From positions 1,278,676 to 1,342,675 of the forward strand of contig JBEYHY010000001.1 of the NCBI GenBank assembly GCA_040635515.1: a DNA stretch of 64,000 nt, written 5' to 3'. Position 1 is the stretch's first letter. The number at the start of each line of letters is the position of its first letter. The DNA is from Prauserella_A sp040635515 (GTDB lineage Bacteria; Actinomycetota; Actinomycetes; Mycobacteriales; Pseudonocardiaceae). The position numbers were made by a program, and so were the translations under genes. Shown here piece by piece: positions 25,803 through 34,362 of the stretch. The notes beneath the pieces were generated by a model. The model saw only the letters and a list, made by a program, of their open reading frames with translations, ran no database searches and was not told the DNA's origin.

Positions 25803-26378
25803 ATGGCACGCCCGAGGGAGTTCGACGAGCGGGTCGCCGTCGAGAGGGCGATGGAAGCCTTCTGGGCCAACGGCTACGAGGCGACATCGACCCAGCAGTT
25901 GTGCGAGGCGACCGGACTCGGCCGCAGCAGCATCTACAACACCTTCACGAGCAAGCACGAGCTGTTCCGCGCGACGCTGCGGCACTACGACCGAACCACG
26001 ACCGACATGCGGGGGCGGATCCTCGGCACTGCCGAACCCATCAGGGACCGGCTGCGCACACTGCTCACGGCGATGATCGACGACGAATTCGCCAACGACC
26101 GGCGCGGCTGCCTCGCCGTCAACAGCCTCATCGAGATCGGCAAGCGCGACGAGGAGGTCGCCACGCAGCTGCGCGAGGACCTCTCCCGATTCGTGGCCGA
26201 CCTCGCCGAGGCCATCGCGAGGGCGCAACGCGACGGCGAGATCGACAAGGACAAGGACCCGCTCGCGCTCGCCAGGTTCGTGCACAGCACGGTCGGGGGC
26301 ATCAGGATGACGATCCGGCTCGGCGTCGACCGCCGGACGGTCACCGACATCGTCGAGGTGGCACTGGCCGCCCTGTAA
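25803..26378 (+). CDS. TetR-family repressor of the MFS-SnoaL island
   Basis: The 191-residue protein has a TetR DNA-binding domain (about residues 1-55: RPREFDERVAVERAMEAFW, TSTQQLCEATGLGRSSIYNTF) and a C-terminal domain of the TetR_C_16/13 type with CLAVNSLIEIG. The ATG at 25803 is chosen over the upstream 25722 because it lies 7 bases after a -10 box. The gene is followed by its own terminator and then by the MFS gene, whose promoter carries the same operator as this gene, so it should repress both itself and the exporter. Confidence 0.92.
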   Translation: MARPREFDERVAVERAMEAFWANGYEATSTQQLCEATGLGRSSIYNTFTSKHELFRATLRHYDRTTTDMRGRILGTAEPIRDRLRTLLTAMIDDEFANDRRGCLAVNSLIEIGKRDEEVATQLREDLSRFVADLAEAIARAQRDGEIDKDKDPLALARFVHSTVGGIRMTIRLGVDRRTVTDIVEVALAAL

Positions 26379-26385
26379 CCCCCGG

Positions 26386-26412
26386 AGCCCCGGCCACGCC
26401 GCCGGGGCTTTT
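26386..26412 (+). terminator. Rho-independent terminator after the TetR gene
   Basis: Perfect 9-bp stem AGCCCCGGC (26386-26394) with GCCGGGGCT (26401-26409), 6-base loop and a TTTT run. It separates the TetR transcript from the MFS promoter just downstream. Confidence 0.8.
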
Positions 26413-26423
26413 CGCCGCCCTCA

Positions 26424-26445
26424 TTTTGAACTGTGCAATACAAAA
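26424..26445 (+). promoter_or_regulatory. TetR operator, copy 2 (MFS promoter)
   Basis: The same 22-bp pattern as at 25763-25784: TTTTG, any base, ACTGTGC, any base, AT, any base, CAAAA. Nineteen of 22 positions are identical between the two copies. It lies 9 bases before the MFS ATG and overlaps the ribosome site, so binding would block transcription or elongation. Confidence 0.75.
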
Positions 26446-26454
26446 AGGAGAGCC

Positions 26455-27624
26455 ATGCCGTTGACGGTGTACGTGCTGGGCCTGAGCGTGTTCGCGCTCG
26501 GCACGTCCGAGTTCATGCTGGCCGGCCTGCTGCCCGCGATCGCGGCGGACCTCGGGGTGAGCATTCCCGACGCGGGCCTGCTGATCTCCGCTTTCGCCGT
26601 GGGAATGCTGGCGGGGGCGCCACTGCTGGCGATGGCGACCCATCGGCTGCCCCGCAGGACGACCTTGCTGGTCATGCTCGCCGTATTCGCCGCAAGCCAC
26701 GCGCTCGGCGCGCTCGCGCCCGGCTACGCGGTGCTGTTCGCCTCCCGCGTCCTGGCCGCGCTGGCCTGCGCGGGTTTCTGGGCCGCGGCGGCGAGCACGA
26801 CCATCGGCATCGTCGCGGCGGGCCGAAGAGGCAGGGCGCTGGCGATCATCACGGGCGGGCTGACCGCGGCCACGGTCGCGGGTGTCCCCCTGGGCACGGC
26901 GCTGGGCCAGCACGCGGGCTGGCGCATGGCGTTCTGGGCCGTCGGTGGCGCCGCACTGGTCGCGATGGCCGCGGTCGCGGCCTTCGTCCGGCCCGCCGAC
27001 AATCCAGGACACCGGGAGCCCTTGACCACGGAACTGCGGGTCTACCGCCGCCCCGCCCTGTGGCTCGCGCTCGGCATCACCGCGCTGTCCACGGCGGCGA
27101 TCACCGTCTGCTTCAGCTACCTGTCCCCGCTGTTCACCGATTCCATCGGCGGCCAGGCCACCGCCGTTCCGTGGGTGCTGGCGCTGTACGGCGCGGGAGC
27201 GCTCGCCGGAATCACCACCGGCGGCAAATACGCCGACGCGCACCCCATCGGCACCATCACGGGTGGCGCACTCATCGTCGTCGCGGCGCTGACCGTACTG
27301 GCCACCGCTCCGCCCGCACCGGTCGCGCTCGTGACCATCACCGTGCTCGGCTTCGGTGGCTTCGCCGTCAACCCCGCCGTCAACGCCAGGGTGTTCACAC
27401 TCGCCGAGAGCGCACCCTCCCTCGCGGGCGCGAGCAACACCTCGGCGTTCAACGCGGGCATCGTCGTGGCGCCGTGGCTCGGCGGCCTCACCATCAACGC
27501 CGGATTCGGCTATCTCAGCGTCACCTGGCTCGGCATCGGCCTCGCGGCACTGACGCTCGCGGCCACCGGCTGGGCCGCACTCATCCAGCGCCGCACCGCG
27601 CTCCCCGCACCGGTCGCCGCGTGA
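26455..27624 (+). CDS. MFS drug exporter of the Cml/Cmx chloramphenicol-efflux type
   Basis: The 389-residue protein has 12 membrane helices. The N-terminus LYVLGLSVFALGTSEFMLAG-like opening and SIPDAGLLISAFAVGMLAGAPLLA strongly resemble the Cml/Cmx chloramphenicol exporters of Streptomyces and corynebacteria, also related to AraJ/YdhP exporters. The ATG follows AAGGAG. It is under the operator at 26424-26445 and is followed by a SnoaL-like gene, probably co-transcribed. The actual substrate is not certain. Confidence 0.88.
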   Translation: MPLTVYVLGLSVFALGTSEFMLAGLLPAIAADLGVSIPDAGLLISAFAVGMLAGAPLLAMATHRLPRRTTLLVMLAVFAASHALGALAPGYAVLFASRVLAALACAGFWAAAASTTIGIVAAGRRGRALAIITGGLTAATVAGVPLGTALGQHAGWRMAFWAVGGAALVAMAAVAAFVRPADNPGHREPLTTELRVYRRPALWLALGITALSTAAITVCFSYLSPLFTDSIGGQATAVPWVLALYGAGALAGITTGGKYADAHPIGTITGGALIVVAALTVLATAPPAPVALVTITVLGFGGFAVNPAVNARVFTLAESAPSLAGASNTSAFNAGIVVAPWLGGLTINAGFGYLSVTWLGIGLAALTLAATGWAALIQRRTALPAPVAA

Positions 27625-27676
27625 CCCCACGCCCCGGCCACACCAGGAAAACCGTTACAGCACAAGGAGAATCACC

Positions 27677-28099
27677 ATGTCCGTCAGCAATACCACCAGC
27701 ACGGAACAGACTCGCGCCGTCGTCGAAGCATTCGGCAGGCACGTCGCCGGAGGCGACTTCGCCGCGCTGCGCGCGCTGTTCGCCGACGAGGTCGACTTCG
27801 ACATCCCCGGCGCCACCGACGTGGTGCCGTGGATCGGCCGCCGCACCACCGGCGAGGCGGCAACCGAGTTCTACACCACGCTCGACCACCATCTCGAACG
27901 CCAGTTCTACGAGACCGAGCACGTCTTCGCCGACGGCGAGCACGCCGTGCTCGTCGGCCGGCTCAGGTCGAAGGTTCTCGCGACCGGCAGGCTCATCGAG
28001 ACCCCGTTCTCGATGAGCCTGACCGTCAGCGAGGGCCGCATCACCCGCCTGCTGATGCTGGAGGACAGTCACCTGGTCGCCGAGGCGACCAGGCGCTGA
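27677..28099 (+). CDS. SnoaL/NTF2-like small protein downstream of the MFS exporter
   Basis: The 140-residue protein has the cone-shaped NTF2-like fold: TRAVVEAFGRHVAGGDFAALRALFADEVDFDIPG then FYTTLDHHLERQFYETEHVFADGEHAVLVGRLRSK. SnoaL-like members are ketosteroid isomerase- or polyketide cyclase-related and often have no catalytic residues. RBS AAGGAGA. It starts 52 bases after the MFS gene in the same direction and is likely part of the TetR-controlled unit, which suggests a detoxification role (inference). Confidence 0.85.
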   Translation: MSVSNTTSTEQTRAVVEAFGRHVAGGDFAALRALFADEVDFDIPGATDVVPWIGRRTTGEAATEFYTTLDHHLERQFYETEHVFADGEHAVLVGRLRSKVLATGRLIETPFSMSLTVSEGRITRLLMLEDSHLVAEATRR

Positions 28100-28131
28100 T
28101 CCCCGCGTTCCGGCACGGGCGCGCCGCCGGT

Positions 28132-28899
28132 CTACTGGCCGGTGGCGTGCACTCCGCCGTCGACCATGATCATCGAACCGGTCGTCGCGGGCAGCCAGTC
28201 CGACAGCAACGCGCAGATGCTCTTGGCCACCGGCGTCGCGTCGGCGGTGTCCCAGCCGAGCGGCGCGCGGTCGTCCCAGCCGTCCTCCAGCCCGGAAAAA
28301 CCGGGAATCGACTTCGCCGCCATCGTCTTGAGCGGACCCGCCGACACCAGGTTGACCCTGATGCCGTGCTCACCGAGATCCCGTGCGAGGTAACGATTCA
28401 CCGACTCCAGTGCGGCCTTGGCGACCCCCATCCAGTTGTAGGCGGGCCAGGCGACCCTCGCGTCGAAGTCCATGCCCACAATGGACGATCCGCGGCTCAG
28501 CAGCGGAAGCACCGCCTTCGCCAGCGACATGTACGAATACGCCGACACGTCGACGGCCTTGCTCACGTCCTCGCTCGGCGCGTCGAGGAACGGCGAGCCG
28601 AGGCAGCTCGCCGGCGCGAACGCGATCGAGTGCAGCACCCCGTCGAGCCCGTCGACGTGCTCGGTGATCCTCGACGGCAACGACGCGAGCTGGTCGGTGT
28701 TCTGCACGTCCAGCTCCAGCACGGGCGCCGGTTCGGGCAGCCGCTTGGCGATGCGCTCGACCAGCGACATCCTGCCGAAGCCCGTGAGCACCACCTTCGC
28801 ACCCTGTTCCTGGGCCATTTTCGCGGCGTGGAAGCCGATCGAGGCGTCGGTGATGATGCCGGTGATCAGCAGCCGCTTACCTTCGAGCAGTCCGGACAC
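28132..28899 (-). CDS. inhA: Enoyl-ACP reductase (NADH), InhA/FabI type
   Basis: Reduces trans-2-enoyl-ACP in the last step of each fatty acid elongation cycle. The 255-residue short-chain dehydrogenase-like fold has the nucleotide loop ITGIITDASIGFHAAK, the SIAFAPAS segment that corresponds to the InhA cofactor pocket, and the active site YNWMGVAK (Y154, M157, K161). The GTG at 28899 follows GGAGGACAGC; the TTG at 28911 is not needed. It is 56 bases after fabG1 in one operon, the M. tuberculosis mabA-inhA order. Confidence 0.96.
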   Translation of the reverse strand: MSGLLEGKRLLITGIITDASIGFHAAKMAQEQGAKVVLTGFGRMSLVERIAKRLPEPAPVLELDVQNTDQLASLPSRITEHVDGLDGVLHSIAFAPASCLGSPFLDAPSEDVSKAVDVSAYSYMSLAKAVLPLLSRGSSIVGMDFDARVAWPAYNWMGVAKAALESVNRYLARDLGEHGIRVNLVSAGPLKTMAAKSIPGFSGLEDGWDDRAPLGWDTADATPVAKSICALLSDWLPATTGSMIMVDGGVHATGQ

Positions 28900-28955
28900 G
28901 CTGTCCTCCAATTTCGGGAAACGTCAAGGGGGAGAAGAAAAACGACGGCGGGACC

Positions 28956-29660
28956 TCAGTGGCCCATGCCGAGCCCGCCGTCGACCGGCAGCACGGCGCC
29001 GCTGATGTAACCGGCCTCGTCGGATGCCAGGTAGCGCACCGCGGCGGCGATATCGGCGGGATCGCCGTAGCGGCCGGCCGGGATCCGCTCGAGCGCCGAG
29101 GACCGCTGCTCGTCGGTCAGCTCGTTGGTCATGTCTGTGACGATGAAGCCGGGCGACACCACGTTCGCCGTGATGTTGCGTGACCCCAGTTCCCTCGTCA
29201 GCGAACGCGCGATGCCGACGAGACCGGCCTTGCTCGCCGCGTAGTTCACCTGTCCGGCGCCGCCGCTCAGGCCGATGACCGAGGAGATGAACACGAACCG
29301 GCCCCACTTGGCCCTCAGCATGTTGCGCGAGGCGCGCTTGGCGACCCGGTAGGCACCGGACAGGTTCGCGTCGACGACCCTGGTGAACTGGTCCTCGCTC
29401 ATCCGCATCAGGAGCGTGTCGTCGGTGATGCCCGCGTTGGACACCAGTACCTCGACGGGGCCCTGGTGTTCCTCCACCTGCTTGAAGGCCGCGTCGACCT
29501 GCTCGGTGTCGGTGACATCGGCCTGCACGCCGAAAAGGCCCTCAGGCGCCCCGGAACCCCGATGGGTCACCGCGACCGTGTGGCCTGCCTCTGCCAACCC
29601 GCGCGCGATGGCCAACCCGATGCCGCGATTGCCGCCGGTGACCAGAACGGACCGTCCCAC
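28956..29660 (-). CDS. fabG1: 3-oxoacyl-ACP reductase FabG1/MabA
   Basis: NADPH-dependent reduction of 3-oxoacyl-ACP in the FAS-II cycle. The 234 residues show TGGNRGIG (8-15), VSNAGIT and the catalytic Ser-Tyr-Lys set in ISSVIGLSGG...NYAASK (S127, Y140, K144). The GTG at 29660 has GAGGAG 8 bases upstream; two other starts (29663 TTG, 29669 GTG) crowd the ribosome site. It is the first gene of the fabG1-inhA operon. The promoter region before it is shared with the divergent thioesterase gene at 29817. Confidence 0.95.
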   Translation of the reverse strand: MGRSVLVTGGNRGIGLAIARGLAEAGHTVAVTHRGSGAPEGLFGVQADVTDTEQVDAAFKQVEEHQGPVEVLVSNAGITDDTLLMRMSEDQFTRVVDANLSGAYRVAKRASRNMLRAKWGRFVFISSVIGLSGGAGQVNYAASKAGLVGIARSLTRELGSRNITANVVSPGFIVTDMTNELTDEQRSSALERIPAGRYGDPADIAAAVRYLASDEAGYISGAVLPVDGGLGMGH

Positions 29661-29803
29661 CAAAAACACTCCTCGTGCCGAACGTCGAATTCTCGGACTG
29701 TCGCAGTCGTCGCCTGAGATTAGCCGTTGCCACCGGGCGGCCCGCGAGCGCGCCACCCCCGGCGGCACCTCCGATGACGTTCGCCACAGCGATGATCACC
29801 GGC

Positions 29804-29809
29804 TACCGT
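29804..29809 (+). promoter_or_regulatory. -10 box TACCGT for the thioesterase gene
   Basis: TACCGT ends 7 bases before the ATG at 29817, so a leaderless transcript is likely. It also argues against the alternative GTG at 29808, which would lie inside the promoter. Confidence 0.55.
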
Positions 29810-29816
29810 GCCCGGC

Positions 29817-30266
29817 ATGGCCGATCACCCGCGAACACCCGTCGTCGAAATGCCGTTGCGAGTCCGCTACCACGAATGCGACCAGCAGGGCATCGTCTTC
29901 AACGCCCACTACCTCGCCTACGCCGACATGGCCGCGTTCGAGTTCTATCGGGTCGTGTTCGGATCCGCCGGGTACCTCACCGACCGCGGCATCGACATGG
30001 TGGTCGCCGAAACCACGTTGCGGTACCGGCGATCGGCGGTGTTCGAGGACGAACTCGTCGTGAGCCTGAGCATCGAGCACATCGGCAACACCTCGCTCGT
30101 GCTCGGCATCGCCATCCACCGAGGCGAGGAACTCGTCCTCGACGGCAGCAACAGGTATGTGTGGGTGGACATCGGCACACACCGGCCCGCGCCGCCGCCG
30201 GAGGATGTCAGGCAGGCGCTGCGCAAGGCGGCAGGCACCGGCGAGCCGGGCCCCGGTTCCCCTTAG
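29817..30266 (+). CDS. Acyl-CoA thioesterase, 4HBT/YbgC hotdog type
   Basis: The 149-residue single-hotdog protein has RVRYHECDQQGIVFNAHYLAYADMA, the hallmark of the 4-hydroxybenzoyl-CoA/YbgC group, in which an Asp or the DQQG loop acts at the thioester. It would hydrolyse an acyl-CoA or acyl-ACP; the divergent FAS-II genes hint at fatty acid metabolism. It converges with the phoD gene: the stop codons overlap by 4 bases. Confidence 0.9.
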   Translation: MADHPRTPVVEMPLRVRYHECDQQGIVFNAHYLAYADMAAFEFYRVVFGSAGYLTDRGIDMVVAETTLRYRRSAVFEDELVVSLSIEHIGNTSLVLGIAIHRGEELVLDGSNRYVWVDIGTHRPAPPPEDVRQALRKAAGTGEPGPGSP

Positions 30267-31846
30267 GCTTCGCCTACCCCCGGCACGCCGTCCTCCACGA
30301 CGAAGCTCGCCCGCGTGCTCACGGGCGCTCCCTCACGCGTGACGTAGGGGACCACGCGGAAGTCACTTCGCCAGCGTTGCGGGGTGAGGTTCACCCGCAC
30401 GTAGCCGCGTTGCGCGTTGAAGAACCGCAGACGCGGATTCGCCGCGAGGAACTTCTCGCCGTCGGAATTCATGTCCGCGCCGTCGCCGCCGCTGCTGATC
30501 GAGGTGCCGACGAACTCACTACCCACCGTCGCCGAGCCGGGATCGGTGTAGTCGGCGACGAGATCGGCCGCGTAGTTCTGGTGCCGGTCGCCGGTGATCA
30601 CCACGAGGTTGCGCACTCCCCTGTCCCGCGCGGCGCCGAGCACGCGGTCACGCTCGGCCACGTAGCCGTCCCACGGGTCGAGCCACACGTCGGTGGCGTC
30701 GCCGGGATCGCGGTCGGTCTGGCCCATCGGGGCCTGGTTGCCGAGCACCTGCCAGCGAGCCCGTGACGAGGAGAACCCGCGCAGCACCCAGTCCCGTTGC
30801 GGCTCACCGAGAATCGTGCGATCGGGATCGAACCGCTCGGTACACGTCGCCGACGCCCCGTCGCCGCACGCCTGGTCGTCCCTGTACTGCCGGGTGTCCA
30901 GCATCGTGAAATCGGCCAGCCTGCCGTAGCCGAGCCTGCGATGCAGCCGGACCGAGGGCCCCGACGGCAGCTGTTGCCTGCGATAGGGCAGGTGCTCGTA
31001 CATCGCCTGGAACGCGGCGGCCTTCCTGGCGCGGAAAGTCGCCGGGTCCTCGTCGTTCTCGGAAACGTCACCGGCCCAGTTGTTCTCGACCTCGTGATCG
31101 TCCATCGTCATGATCCACGGGAACGACGCATGCGCCCGCCGCAGTGGTGCCTCCGCCTTGTACAACCCGTATTGCAGGCGGTACCTGGCAAGATCGACGG
31201 TCTCGCCATGGAACTTCGGGTCGGTGTCGACGCCGCGCTTGTTGCCTGCGACGCCGTACTCGTAGAGGTAGTCGCCCACGTGCACGACGAGGTCGAGGTC
31301 CTCGTCGGCGAGGTGGTCGTAGGCGGTGTAGTACCCGTCGTGCCAAGCCTGGCAGGAGGCGAAGGCGAAGTTCAGTTCCCCCGGCCGCGCCGAGGGCGAG
31401 GGAGCCGTCTTCGTCCTTCCGGTCTCCGACAGTTCACCACCGGCACGGAAGCGGTAGAAATACTCCCTGCCGGGTTCGAGCCCGTGGATCTCCGGGTGGA
31501 CCGAGTGGGCCAGCCGAGGGGTCGCGACGACGCTGCCCCTGCGCACCGGTGTGGCGAACCGTTCGTCGAGCGCCACCTCGTACTCGACCCGGACCGGTTT
31601 CGCGGGCATCCCTCCCCCGCCGTCCTCGGCGAACGGGTCAGGCGCGAGCCGGGTCCACAGCACCACGCCGTCGGCAAGCGGATCGCCGGAAGCCACTCCG
31701 AGCGTGAACGGGTTGCCGATGCGCGCGGGTGCCGCGAACGAGGAAGCCGCGCTCCAGGCTCCCGTGCCGAGCAGTACCGCGGCGGCCCCCGCGCCGCCGT
31801 AGCCGAGAAAACGCCTGCGGGAAACCGCGTGCCGGTGCACCCCCAT
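30263..31846 (-). CDS. phoD: Alkaline phosphatase D (PhoD), Tat-exported
   Basis: The 527-residue protein begins with a twin-arginine signal, AVSRRRFLGYGG (about residues 7-18) followed by a hydrophobic stretch, so it is folded before export. The body has a PhoD N-terminal beta domain and the calcium/iron phosphodiesterase core: FASCQAW, VHVGDYLYEY, MTMDDHEVENNW, DTRQYR and VITGDRHQNYA. It releases phosphate from phosphomono- and diesters outside the cell. The ATG at 31846 follows AAGGAGGACCCC; the open frame upstream is spurious. Phosphate-starvation control is common in the family, but no PHO box was recognised. Confidence 0.94.
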   Translation of the reverse strand: MGVHRHAVSRRRFLGYGGAGAAAVLLGTGAWSAASSFAAPARIGNPFTLGVASGDPLADGVVLWTRLAPDPFAEDGGGGMPAKPVRVEYEVALDERFATPVRRGSVVATPRLAHSVHPEIHGLEPGREYFYRFRAGGELSETGRTKTAPSPSARPGELNFAFASCQAWHDGYYTAYDHLADEDLDLVVHVGDYLYEYGVAGNKRGVDTDPKFHGETVDLARYRLQYGLYKAEAPLRRAHASFPWIMTMDDHEVENNWAGDVSENDEDPATFRARKAAAFQAMYEHLPYRRQQLPSGPSVRLHRRLGYGRLADFTMLDTRQYRDDQACGDGASATCTERFDPDRTILGEPQRDWVLRGFSSSRARWQVLGNQAPMGQTDRDPGDATDVWLDPWDGYVAERDRVLGAARDRGVRNLVVITGDRHQNYAADLVADYTDPGSATVGSEFVGTSISSGGDGADMNSDGEKFLAANPRLRFFNAQRGYVRVNLTPQRWRSDFRVVPYVTREGAPVSTRASFVVEDGVPGVGEA

Positions 31847-31954
31847 GGGGTCCTCCTTCGACGTGGGCCGGTGACAGGTGAAGATAGTGCCGTCCCCGCA
31901 TGGCGAGCAGTGTCCGCGTGAGCGAATCACCGGTGAACAGGAGAGAGCAACACC

Positions 31955-32419
31955 GTGTTCCGGGTCGTCTTCTACCAGCCAGAAATCCCGCCCAATACCG
32001 GCAACGCGATCAGGCTGGCCGCCAACAGCGGCTGTGAACTTCACCTGATCGAGCCGCTGGGTTTTTCGTTGGAGGACAAGTACTTGCGCAGGGCCGGACT
32101 GGACTATCACGACCTCGCGCACGTCGTTGTGCACGCGGATCTCGCGAGCGCGCTCGGCGCGCTTCGACCCTCCACTGTGTACGCGTTCACGACGAAGGCA
32201 ACCGGGCGCTACACCGACGTGACCTACGCGCCCGGCGACGTGCTGCTGTTCGGGCCGGAGTCCACCGGGCTGCCGGAGCACGTGCTCGCCGATCCGGCGA
32301 TCACCGCGTCGCTGAGCCTGCCGATGCTGCCCGCATCGCGGTCGCTGAACCTCACCAACACCGCGTCGATCGTGGTCTACGAGGCGTGGCGCCAGCACGG
32401 ATTCGCCGGCGCCCCCTGA
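31955..32419 (+). CDS. trmL: tRNA (cytidine/uridine-34-2'-O)-methyltransferase TrmL
   Basis: The 154-residue SPOUT-fold enzyme methylates the ribose of the wobble base in leucine tRNAs. Conserved SpoU segments are FYQPEIPPNTGNAIRLAAN at the start, LLFGPESTGLP and the knotted C-terminus LPMLPASRSLNLTNTASIVVYEA. Full family length. It is divergent from phoD (108-base gap) and converges with the VWA gene, the stops being 6 bases apart. Confidence 0.95.
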   Translation: MFRVVFYQPEIPPNTGNAIRLAANSGCELHLIEPLGFSLEDKYLRRAGLDYHDLAHVVVHADLASALGALRPSTVYAFTTKATGRYTDVTYAPGDVLLFGPESTGLPEHVLADPAITASLSLPMLPASRSLNLTNTASIVVYEAWRQHGFAGAP

Positions 32420-32425
32420 GTGCGC

Positions 32426-33406
32426 TCAGGGCAGTCTCTGGCCGAAGAACAGTGAACTCGCCGCGGCGGCGAACAGCGCGATCGTGCCGAGCATGACCCA
32501 CGGTTTGCTGGAATCGACGTTCTTCGTCTCGTAGCCGATCTGCTCGCCGAGACTGGCATAGACCTGTTTGAGTTCGTCGGCGGTCGCCGCCTTGTAGAAG
32601 TCCCCGCCCGACAGGCGCGCGATCTCCCTCATCGACGCGTCGTCGACCTCGACAGGGACGTCCTTGCCCTCGATCTGCACCGAGCCGTGCGAGGTACCGA
32701 AGGAAATCGTGGTCACCGGAATGCTGGCCTGCTTGGCGACACCGGCGGCGGTGAAGGCGCCGCGCGGGGCGTACTCGTCCTGCGGCACCGTCTGCTTGCC
32801 GTCGGTCATGAGCACGATGCGGGCCGGAGGAGGCCCCTCGGCTCCGCCCACCACCGACGAGAAACTGTCGATCGACTGCAGCGCGGCGAAGATCCCCTCG
32901 CCGGTCGCCGTCGACTGGGCCAGCTTGAGGTTGTTGATGGCGTGCACGACGCCATCGCGTTCGGTCGTGGGAGCGACCAGCACCGTCGCGGTACCGGCGA
33001 AGGAGATGAGCCCCAGGTTGACGCCGGGAGTCAGGCCCTCGGCGAACGAGCGGGCGGCCTCCTGCGCGGCCTTGAGCCTCGTGGGTTCGACGTCGGTGGC
33101 CTCCATCGACAGCGACACGTCGATCACGAGCATCACCGTGGCGCGATTGCGGGGCACCTTCTGCTCGGCGGTGGGACCGGCGAGCGCGAACGTCAGCAGG
33201 ATCAGCGACACCACGAGCAGCGCCGCCGGCACGTGCCGGACCCTGTTACGGCCCTTCGGCGTCACCCGCTCCAGCAGTTCGAGGTTGGAGAACCGCATGG
33301 TGCGCTTGCGGCGCGCCTTCATCGCGTAGACGTAGCCGACGACGACGGCGCCGACCACGAGCAGCAGCAGGAACCACCACGGCGATGCGAATCCGGTGAC
33401 GTTCAC
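32426..33406 (-). CDS. Membrane VWA-domain protein (BatA-like), third gene of the moxR operon
   Basis: The 326-residue protein has a membrane helix at 10-29, another at 60-77, a VWA domain with MIDAS VIDVSLSMEA (D96, S98, S100) and a C-terminal helix (about 305-322). It corresponds to Rv1481. MoxR-DUF58-VWA operons are thought to build or activate envelope complexes and respond to stress. The GTG start overlaps the stop of the DUF58 gene (GTGA). Confidence 0.92.
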   Translation of the reverse strand: MNVTGFASPWWFLLLLVVGAVVVGYVYAMKARRKRTMRFSNLELLERVTPKGRNRVRHVPAALLVVSLILLTFALAGPTAEQKVPRNRATVMLVIDVSLSMEATDVEPTRLKAAQEAARSFAEGLTPGVNLGLISFAGTATVLVAPTTERDGVVHAINNLKLAQSTATGEGIFAALQSIDSFSSVVGGAEGPPPARIVLMTDGKQTVPQDEYAPRGAFTAAGVAKQASIPVTTISFGTSHGSVQIEGKDVPVEVDDASMREIARLSGGDFYKAATADELKQVYASLGEQIGYETKNVDSSKPWVMLGTIALFAAAASSLFFGQRLP

Positions 33407-34353
33407 GAGGCAGCCCCCGACCAGCCGCGTTTGCGGCCGACGGCGAACCGGACGATGTCGGCGATCCAGTCGGAGTCGGTACGCAGCACCAGATGTCCCG
33501 CACCGGCCTGCCTGAGCGCGCGGGCGACCTGGGCGCGGTGCGCCTGTGCCGCCGCCGCGAATTCCTTGCGCAGCAGGGCCGAGGCGTTGACCTCGCGCTG
33601 CCTTCCGGTCTCCGGATCGGCGAGCACGATCGTGCCGACCTCGGGAAGGTCGACGTCCCTCGGGTCGAGTACCTCGATGCCGACGAGGTCGTGGCGGGCC
33701 GACAGGGCGCGCAGCGGGCGCTCCCACCGGGTGTCACCGAGGAAGTCGGAGATGACGACGGCGAGTCCTCTCCTGCGCGGTGGCCTTCGCAGTTGCTCGA
33801 TGAGTTCGGTCAGGTCGCCGCGCGTGCCCTCGGCGGCCCTCGGCAGCTCGGCGACCTTGCGCACGACGCCGCGAGCGTGGGCGAGCCCGCCGCGGGGAGG
33901 GAGCCGGACCGTGTCGGCTCCGTTGGACAGCAGCGCTCCGATCCGGTTGCCGCCTCCGCCGGTCAGGTGAGCGACCGCGGCGACGGCGCAGACGACCAGA
34001 TCGCGCTTCTCGCACACGGCGGTGCCGAAATCGAGACTGGCCGAGAGATCGGCGACGATCCACGTCTCCAGTTCCCTGTCGGCGATCGTCTCCCTGATGT
34101 GCGGCGTCGTCGTGCGCGCGGTGACCGCCCAGTCCATGCGCCGCACGTCGTCGCCCGGCTGATACGGCCGCGCCTCGCCCGGTTCGGAACCGGGCCCTGG
34201 CACGAGCCCGAGATGGTTTCCCTGCAACAGCCCGTCGAGCCTGCGGCGAACGTCCAGTTCCAGCGTGCGCAGCCCGGCGTCGAGCCGGTCGCCGCGGAGT
34301 ACCGGCGGAGCCCATCCGGGCCTGCCGCCCTTGGCGTCGTTGATGGCACCCAT
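33403..34353 (-). CDS. DUF58 protein of the moxR operon
   Basis: The 316-residue protein carries the DUF58 domain: GSEPGEARPYQPGDDVRRMDWAVTART near residue 60-85 and a VWA-like second half (WIVADLSASLDFG). It corresponds to Rv1480 and links the MoxR ATPase and the VWA membrane protein. It starts 9 bases after the moxR stop and overlaps the next gene by 4 bases, so the three are translated together. Confidence 0.92.
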   Translation of the reverse strand: MGAINDAKGGRPGWAPPVLRGDRLDAGLRTLELDVRRRLDGLLQGNHLGLVPGPGSEPGEARPYQPGDDVRRMDWAVTARTTTPHIRETIADRELETWIVADLSASLDFGTAVCEKRDLVVCAVAAVAHLTGGGGNRIGALLSNGADTVRLPPRGGLAHARGVVRKVAELPRAAEGTRGDLTELIEQLRRPPRRRGLAVVISDFLGDTRWERPLRALSARHDLVGIEVLDPRDVDLPEVGTIVLADPETGRQREVNASALLRKEFAAAAQAHRAQVARALRQAGAGHLVLRTDSDWIADIVRFAVGRKRGWSGAAS

Positions 34354-34362
34354 GACCGACCG

